From: JACMQX01 sp044225675
GTDB lineage: Bacteria; Pseudomonadota; Gammaproteobacteria; Burkholderiales; Burkholderiaceae_C
Length of the DNA stretch: 64,000 nucleotides
NCBI GenBank assembly: GCA_044225675.1
Contig: JBGAIH010000025.1
Location: 1 to 64,000 of the forward strand
Reading direction: 5' to 3'
Of this stretch, positions 60,691 through 64,000 are shown piece after piece. The position numbers and the translations under genes are program-made. Each line of letters opens with the position of its first letter. Within the stretch, counting starts at the first letter, position 1. A model generated the notes under the pieces. It had not been told where the DNA came from and did no database searches. It worked only from the letters and a program-made list of their open reading frames with translations.

Positions 60691-62160
60691 TCAGGCCGGG
60701 TTGCGGGTGGGCACGCCCTGGCGCGTGCCATTGTCAGTCGCCGGCGTGGGCGACTTGCCGCGCTGCGGCGCCGCCGCCGGCCCGGCCGGCCGGGCAACGT
60801 CGGCCATGCCCACGAGGCACGGATTCGGGCCGCCGGTCTGCGGCCTGGCACGGGCCGAGATCGCCGCCGCATCGGGCTTGCCGCCCGCAGCGGGCTGCGC
60901 CCCAGGCTGTCCTGCACCTGCCTGCGCTGCGGTCGCCGCCGACACGGCCGGTGCAGCGCCGGTAGTCGCCGCACCGCCAGCGGCACCGCCACCGCCTGCC
61001 GCGCCAGCCCCTGCGCGCTGGCCGCCGGCCGCTGCCACGTCCATCACACGCACGGCCGTGCCGTCGCGCTGCACGCGCTGCTGGCCCGCCGTCACCACGC
61101 GGTCGCCGGCCTGCAGGCCTTCGAGCACCTCGACGCGGCCCGGACGGCGGATGCCGACCTTCACCTCCACGCGCTGCGTGGTCACGCCGTCGGCGCCTTC
61201 CACGAGCTTGATCACGAACTGGCGATTGCCCTGCGGCACGATCGCCTCTTCGGGGATCACGAGCGCGTTCTCGCGCTCGCCGAACACCGCGTTGACGCGC
61301 GCGAACATGCCCGGGCGCAGTTGCATCTGGCGGTTGTCGATGCAGCCGCGCACGCCGACCGAGCGGCCGTTGGCGTCGATCAACGGGTCGACCGCCTGAA
61401 TGTAGGCCACGAACTTGCGGCCCGGCAGCGCGTCGAGTTCCACCGAGGCCTGCTGGCCGCGGCGCACCTTGGTCTGGAAGCGCTCGGGCAGGCGGAAGTC
61501 CACGTACACCGCGTCGATGTCCTCGATGTTCACCACGTCGGCACCGTCCTTGAGGTAGTCGCCGATGTTCACCGTGCGGATGCCCGCGATGCCGTCGAAC
61601 GGTGCCACCAGCTTCAGGCGCTGCGCCGTGGCGCGCGCCAGCGCGAGCTTGGCCTGTGCGACTTCGAGGTTGGCCGAGCTTTCGTCCACCGAACGCTGGC
61701 TGATGAAGCCCTGGCCCACCAGTTCCTGGTTGCGCTTGTGGTTGGCCTGCGCGATCGACAGCTCGGCCATGCTCTGCTGCACCTGGGCCAGCGGCAGCTG
61801 GTCGTCAAACTGCACCAGCAACTGGCCCTTGCGCACCCGGTCGCCGTCGCGGAAGTTGAGCTGCGTGATGCGCCCGCTGACCTCGGGCCGCAGCACCACG
61901 CTCTGGCGCGAGCGCAGGCTGCCCACCGCCTGCGTATCGTCCACGAGCCGCATCACCTGGACCTGCCCGGCCTCGACGGCAGGCTTGCCGCCCCCACCGG
62001 CGGTGGCTCCGCTCGCGCCTGGCGCCGCCGGCGATGCGGCAGAACCCGCCACCTCGCTGCCTGCCGGCTTGCCGGATTTGTTCTGGTACCACCAGGCGCC
62101 ACCCGACAGCACGGCGATGCCAACGACGGCCACCACGGTATGAATTGCTTTCATTGCCAT
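60691..62160 (-). CDS. RND efflux periplasmic adaptor (membrane fusion protein)
   Basis: The 489-residue adaptor begins MAMKAIHTVVAVVGIAVLSG; the hydrophobic stretch is an inner-membrane anchor or uncleaved signal, with no lipobox Cys. The lipoyl half-motifs (VVLRPEVSGRITQLNFRDGD and LKLVAPFDGIAGIRTVNIGD) flank a coiled-coil hairpin rich in Gln/Ala (QVQQSMAELSIAQANHKR ...), and a beta-barrel region has DFRLPERFQTKVRRGQ. After about residue 380 lies a tail of some 105 residues dominated by Ala and Gly, unusually long for the family. The start could be two codons later (ATG 62154). It is the first gene of a two-gene operon with the pump. Confidence 0.94.
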   Translation of the reverse strand: MAMKAIHTVVAVVGIAVLSGGAWWYQNKSGKPAGSEVAGSAASPAAPGASGATAGGGGKPAVEAGQVQVMRLVDDTQAVGSLRSRQSVVLRPEVSGRITQLNFRDGDRVRKGQLLVQFDDQLPLAQVQQSMAELSIAQANHKRNQELVGQGFISQRSVDESSANLEVAQAKLALARATAQRLKLVAPFDGIAGIRTVNIGDYLKDGADVVNIEDIDAVYVDFRLPERFQTKVRRGQQASVELDALPGRKFVAYIQAVDPLIDANGRSVGVRGCIDNRQMQLRPGMFARVNAVFGERENALVIPEEAIVPQGNRQFVIKLVEGADGVTTQRVEVKVGIRRPGRVEVLEGLQAGDRVVTAGQQRVQRDGTAVRVMDVAAAGGQRAGAGAAGGGGAAGGAATTGAAPAVSAATAAQAGAGQPGAQPAAGGKPDAAAISARARPQTGGPNPCLVGMADVARPAGPAAAPQRGKSPTPATDNGTRQGVPTRNPA

Positions 62161-62326
62161 TGCGAAAAAGGACTCGAAAAGGATTCGTGTAACTACCTGA
62201 AACCAACCGGCCAATGTAGCAGGCTGGCACTATTTACGCATGCGCATCGTCCCTGTGAGTAGAAATAAGCAATCCTTGTGCAGCGCGTCTTTCCGGCCGG
62301 TGCTGCCTGCTTGCGCTGCTGCCGGC

Positions 62327-62776
62327 TCAACGCCGGCCGAGTGCCTTTTCCACGCCCATGTTCGCCAGCGCGTCCGCCCGTTCATTGCCGGGGTCACCGT
62401 CATGCCCCCTCACCCAGCGCCACTCGATCTGATGGCCGCTGCCGGCCACCAGGGCATCGAGCCGCTGCCACAGATCCACGTTCTTCACCGGCTGCTTGGT
62501 CGACGTGCGCCAGCCCTTGGCCTTCCAGCCCGCGATCCACTCGGTGATGCCCTTGAGCACGTACTGGCTGTCCACATGCAGGCGCACCGCGCAGGGCCGC
62601 TTCAGCGCAGTGAGAGCCTCGATCACGGCCAGCAGTTCCATCCGGTTGTTGGTGGTGCCCAGTTCGCCGCCGAAAAGCTCCTTCTCGGTCGTGCCGGACT
62701 TGAGCAGCACGCCCCAGCCTCCGGGGCCGGGATTGCCCTTGCAGGCGCCGTCGGTATAGATGTCAATGGTGTTCAA
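62327..62776 (-). CDS. rnhA: Ribonuclease HI
   Basis: The 149-residue nuclease degrades RNA in RNA-DNA hybrids. The DEDD active site is visible: Asp9 (IDIYTDGACKGNPGPGGWG), Glu47 (NNRMELLAV), Asp69 (HVDSQYVLKG) and a final Asp in GNERADALAN. The start is TTG at 62776, overlapping the TGA of the upstream methyltransferase gene (TTGA); GGAAAG lies 7 bases before it and no in-frame ATG precedes the first Asp closely. The pair is translationally coupled, a common order in Burkholderiales. Confidence 0.96.
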   Translation of the reverse strand: MNTIDIYTDGACKGNPGPGGWGVLLKSGTTEKELFGGELGTTNNRMELLAVIEALTALKRPCAVRLHVDSQYVLKGITEWIAGWKAKGWRTSTKQPVKNVDLWQRLDALVAGSGHQIEWRWVRGHDGDPGNERADALANMGVEKALGRR

Positions 62777-63615
62777 TGTCGCTTTCCGTTGCGGGCACCG
62801 ATGCGGTGCGCCTTGTTGGTCATGGGCACGGGCGCCGCAGCCCGCTGGGGTTGGGCCTTCCAGGCAGGGCCGAGCAGCTTCATGCCCCTCACCCGCTTGA
62901 CGGCCACGATGAAATACACCGCCCCGAAGATCGGCCACCAGCGCTGGCCGGCGCGGTCCATCCATTCGAAGCGGTCGAGCCACTTGTCGGTGGCCACCGA
63001 AGGCCGCCAGCAGCCGAAGCGGCCCGACTCCACCTCGAAGCCAAGCAGCCGCAGCCAGTCGCGCATGCGCCAGTAATTGATGAACTCGCCCTCGGCCGGC
63101 AGAAACAGCGAACCGAAGCCCATGCGGCGGTACAGATGCGCGCGCCGCTGACGCAGGCCCCAGAGGCTGGCCGGGTTGAGACCGCAGATCACCACGCGGC
63201 CTTCGGGCACCAGCACGCGTTCGACCTCGCGCAGCGTGGCATGCGGCTCGGTGTTGAGTTCGAGCGTGTGCGGCAGCACCACCAGGTCCAGGCTCGCCTC
63301 GGGAAAGGGCAGTGCGCAGAAGTCGGTGATCAGGGCCGCACGGCCCGCAGGGCTGGCGCCGACCGGCTCGCCGGCCGCTTCGGCTGCATCACCCGCAGCA
63401 ACCGGCTGCGCCTGGCCTTCACGCTCGCAGGCGAGCCAGCGGTGCGGCATGCGGTTGGCCTGCAGTGCGTCGAGGCCGGGCAGCCCGAGCTGCAGGGCGT
63501 GGTAGCCGAACACGTCGGCCACCGCTTCGTCGAAGCGCGCACGTTCCCAGTCCAGCAAATAGCGGCCGGGCGGTGTTTCGAACCATTCGTGCAAACCTAT
63601 AATTTCGACGCTCAT
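62773..63615 (-). CDS. Class I SAM-dependent methyltransferase-like protein
   Basis: The 280-residue protein starts at ATG 63615 (MSVEIIGLHEWFETPPGRYL). It resembles methyltransferases often encoded beside gloB and rnhA in Betaproteobacteria: FGYHALQLGLPGLDAL in the motif I position (glycines poorly conserved), FCALPFPEASLDLVVLPHTL for motif II/III, and REVERVLVPEGRVVICGLNP. An Ala/Gly-rich insert of about 30 residues lies near position 85. The substrate is unknown. The first 67 codons of the longer frame are Cys/Pro-rich and look like non-coding leader, so I reject that start. Confidence 0.85.
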   Translation of the reverse strand: MSVEIIGLHEWFETPPGRYLLDWERARFDEAVADVFGYHALQLGLPGLDALQANRMPHRWLACEREGQAQPVAAGDAAEAAGEPVGASPAGRAALITDFCALPFPEASLDLVVLPHTLELNTEPHATLREVERVLVPEGRVVICGLNPASLWGLRQRRAHLYRRMGFGSLFLPAEGEFINYWRMRDWLRLLGFEVESGRFGCWRPSVATDKWLDRFEWMDRAGQRWWPIFGAVYFIVAVKRVRGMKLLGPAWKAQPQRAAAPVPMTNKAHRIGARNGKRH

Positions 63616-63804
63616 GAAGTTCCCACCGCTGCCCACCCGCTCCGGCTCCGGCCACGGCAACTGCGTGTTGCTGCCAGCGATTCTAGTCACGCCCGTGCAA
63701 GCCGCGCAGGTCCGTGACGCGGGAGGCAAATTTCCAATCCACCTGCATGGCACGCCCGGCAGCTCACAGCCTGGCGCATCCTGCCGCACCTGGAAGAAAC
63801 CACG

Positions 63805-64000
63805 ATGAAACTTCACCTGATCGCCTGTGCAGCCGCCCTGCTCGTTCTGGCGGGCTGCGCAAGCAACCCCGGCGCGCCCGGCGCCAGCTCTTCTTCCTCC
63901 TCCTCGCCCTCCACTGCGTCAACCGCCAGCGCCGCAGGTGCCGCAACCAAGGCAGCGCCCCACGTGGCCATCATCCCCGACGGCCCGCTGCGTCCCATCA
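63805..64000 (+). CDS. Lipoprotein, 5' part (runs off the window)
   Basis: Sixty-five codons are visible. A lipoprotein signal (MKLHLIACAAALLVLAGC) has its lipid-attachment Cys at residue 18 within LAGC. Then comes a Ser/Ala/Thr-rich linker (SSSSSSSPSTASTASAAG) and the first ordered residues HVAIIPDGPLRPI. GGAAG is 10 bases upstream of the ATG. In related genomes a lytic transglycosylase (MltD-like) sits divergent to this methyltransferase/rnhA pair, and the long linker after the lipobox fits, but the catalytic domain is outside the window so I do not assign it. Confidence 0.7.
   Translation, partial: MKLHLIACAAALLVLAGCASNPGAPGASSSSSSSPSTASTASAAGAATKAAPHVAIIPDGPLRPI

Overview
The window is a stretch of a high-G+C betaproteobacterial chromosome, most likely Burkholderiales and probably Comamonadaceae or a close relative. 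I base this on gene order typical of that group (ilvI-ilvH-ilvC-pssA-leuA; sigma factor-DUF3619-DUF3106-RDD; nadE-PII; moaA-mobA-moeA; methyltransferase-rnhA) and on strong GC bias at third codon positions. There are no rRNA or tRNA genes, CRISPR arrays or recognisable insertion sequences. The single ambiguous base (47903) and a cluster of indel-type frameshifts around 45.0-47.9 kb point to a draft or scaffolded assembly.

Layout. 1-1.2 kb: visibly lower-G+C segment with one hypothetical gene carrying a Cys-rich N-terminus and a HEPN-like RNxxxH motif. 1.2-24.2 kb (minus): a small secreted protein and an enormous two-partner-secretion-type adhesin (about 7,360 residues once a frameshift near 2.59 kb is repaired), with an AT-rich promoter region. 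24.4-28 kb: two overlapping N-degron transferases (aat, bpt), an IclR regulator and a D,D-endo/carboxypeptidase. 28.2-34.8 kb (minus): branched-chain amino-acid block ilvI-ilvH-ilvC, pssA, leuA; leuA is preceded by a short Leu-rich leader peptide and an intrinsic terminator, a classic attenuator layout. 35.1-38.6 kb (plus): TTG-started ECF-like sigma factor, DUF3619 membrane protein, DUF3106 protein, RDD protein, diacylglycerol kinase, LOG-family protein. 38.6-40.7 kb (minus): PII protein and glutamine-dependent NAD synthetase. 40.7-44.4 kb (plus): FemAB/GNAT-like protein, wax ester synthase/DGAT and an overlapping alpha/beta hydrolase.

44.5-50.4 kb is a pyrophosphate/polyphosphate block: inorganic pyrophosphatase (frameshifted), a multiply frameshifted H+-pyrophosphatase copy, a truncated PPK2, then a repeat of the upstream region and an intact K+-independent H+-pyrophosphatase. 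50.5-52.1 kb: TetR repressor divergent from a PF10118-type metal-dependent hydrolase, with two matching palindromic operators between them. 52.1-57.4 kb: DUF962 protein, aldehyde dehydrogenase, and the molybdenum cofactor genes moaA, mobA, moeA. 57.4-62.2 kb (minus): RND efflux pump and its periplasmic adaptor. 62.3-64 kb: rnhA, a methyltransferase, and the start of a lipoprotein gene running off the window.

Functionally the window is mostly housekeeping (BCAA and phospholipid synthesis, nitrogen/NAD control, Moco, PPi energetics). The accessory items are the giant adhesin, the low-G+C HEPN-like gene and the duplicated PPi segment. The most informative observations are the leu leader/attenuator with a possibly leaderless leader peptide, the modular architecture and cysteine-bearing C-terminus of the adhesin, the TetR double operator, and the nadE-PII pairing.
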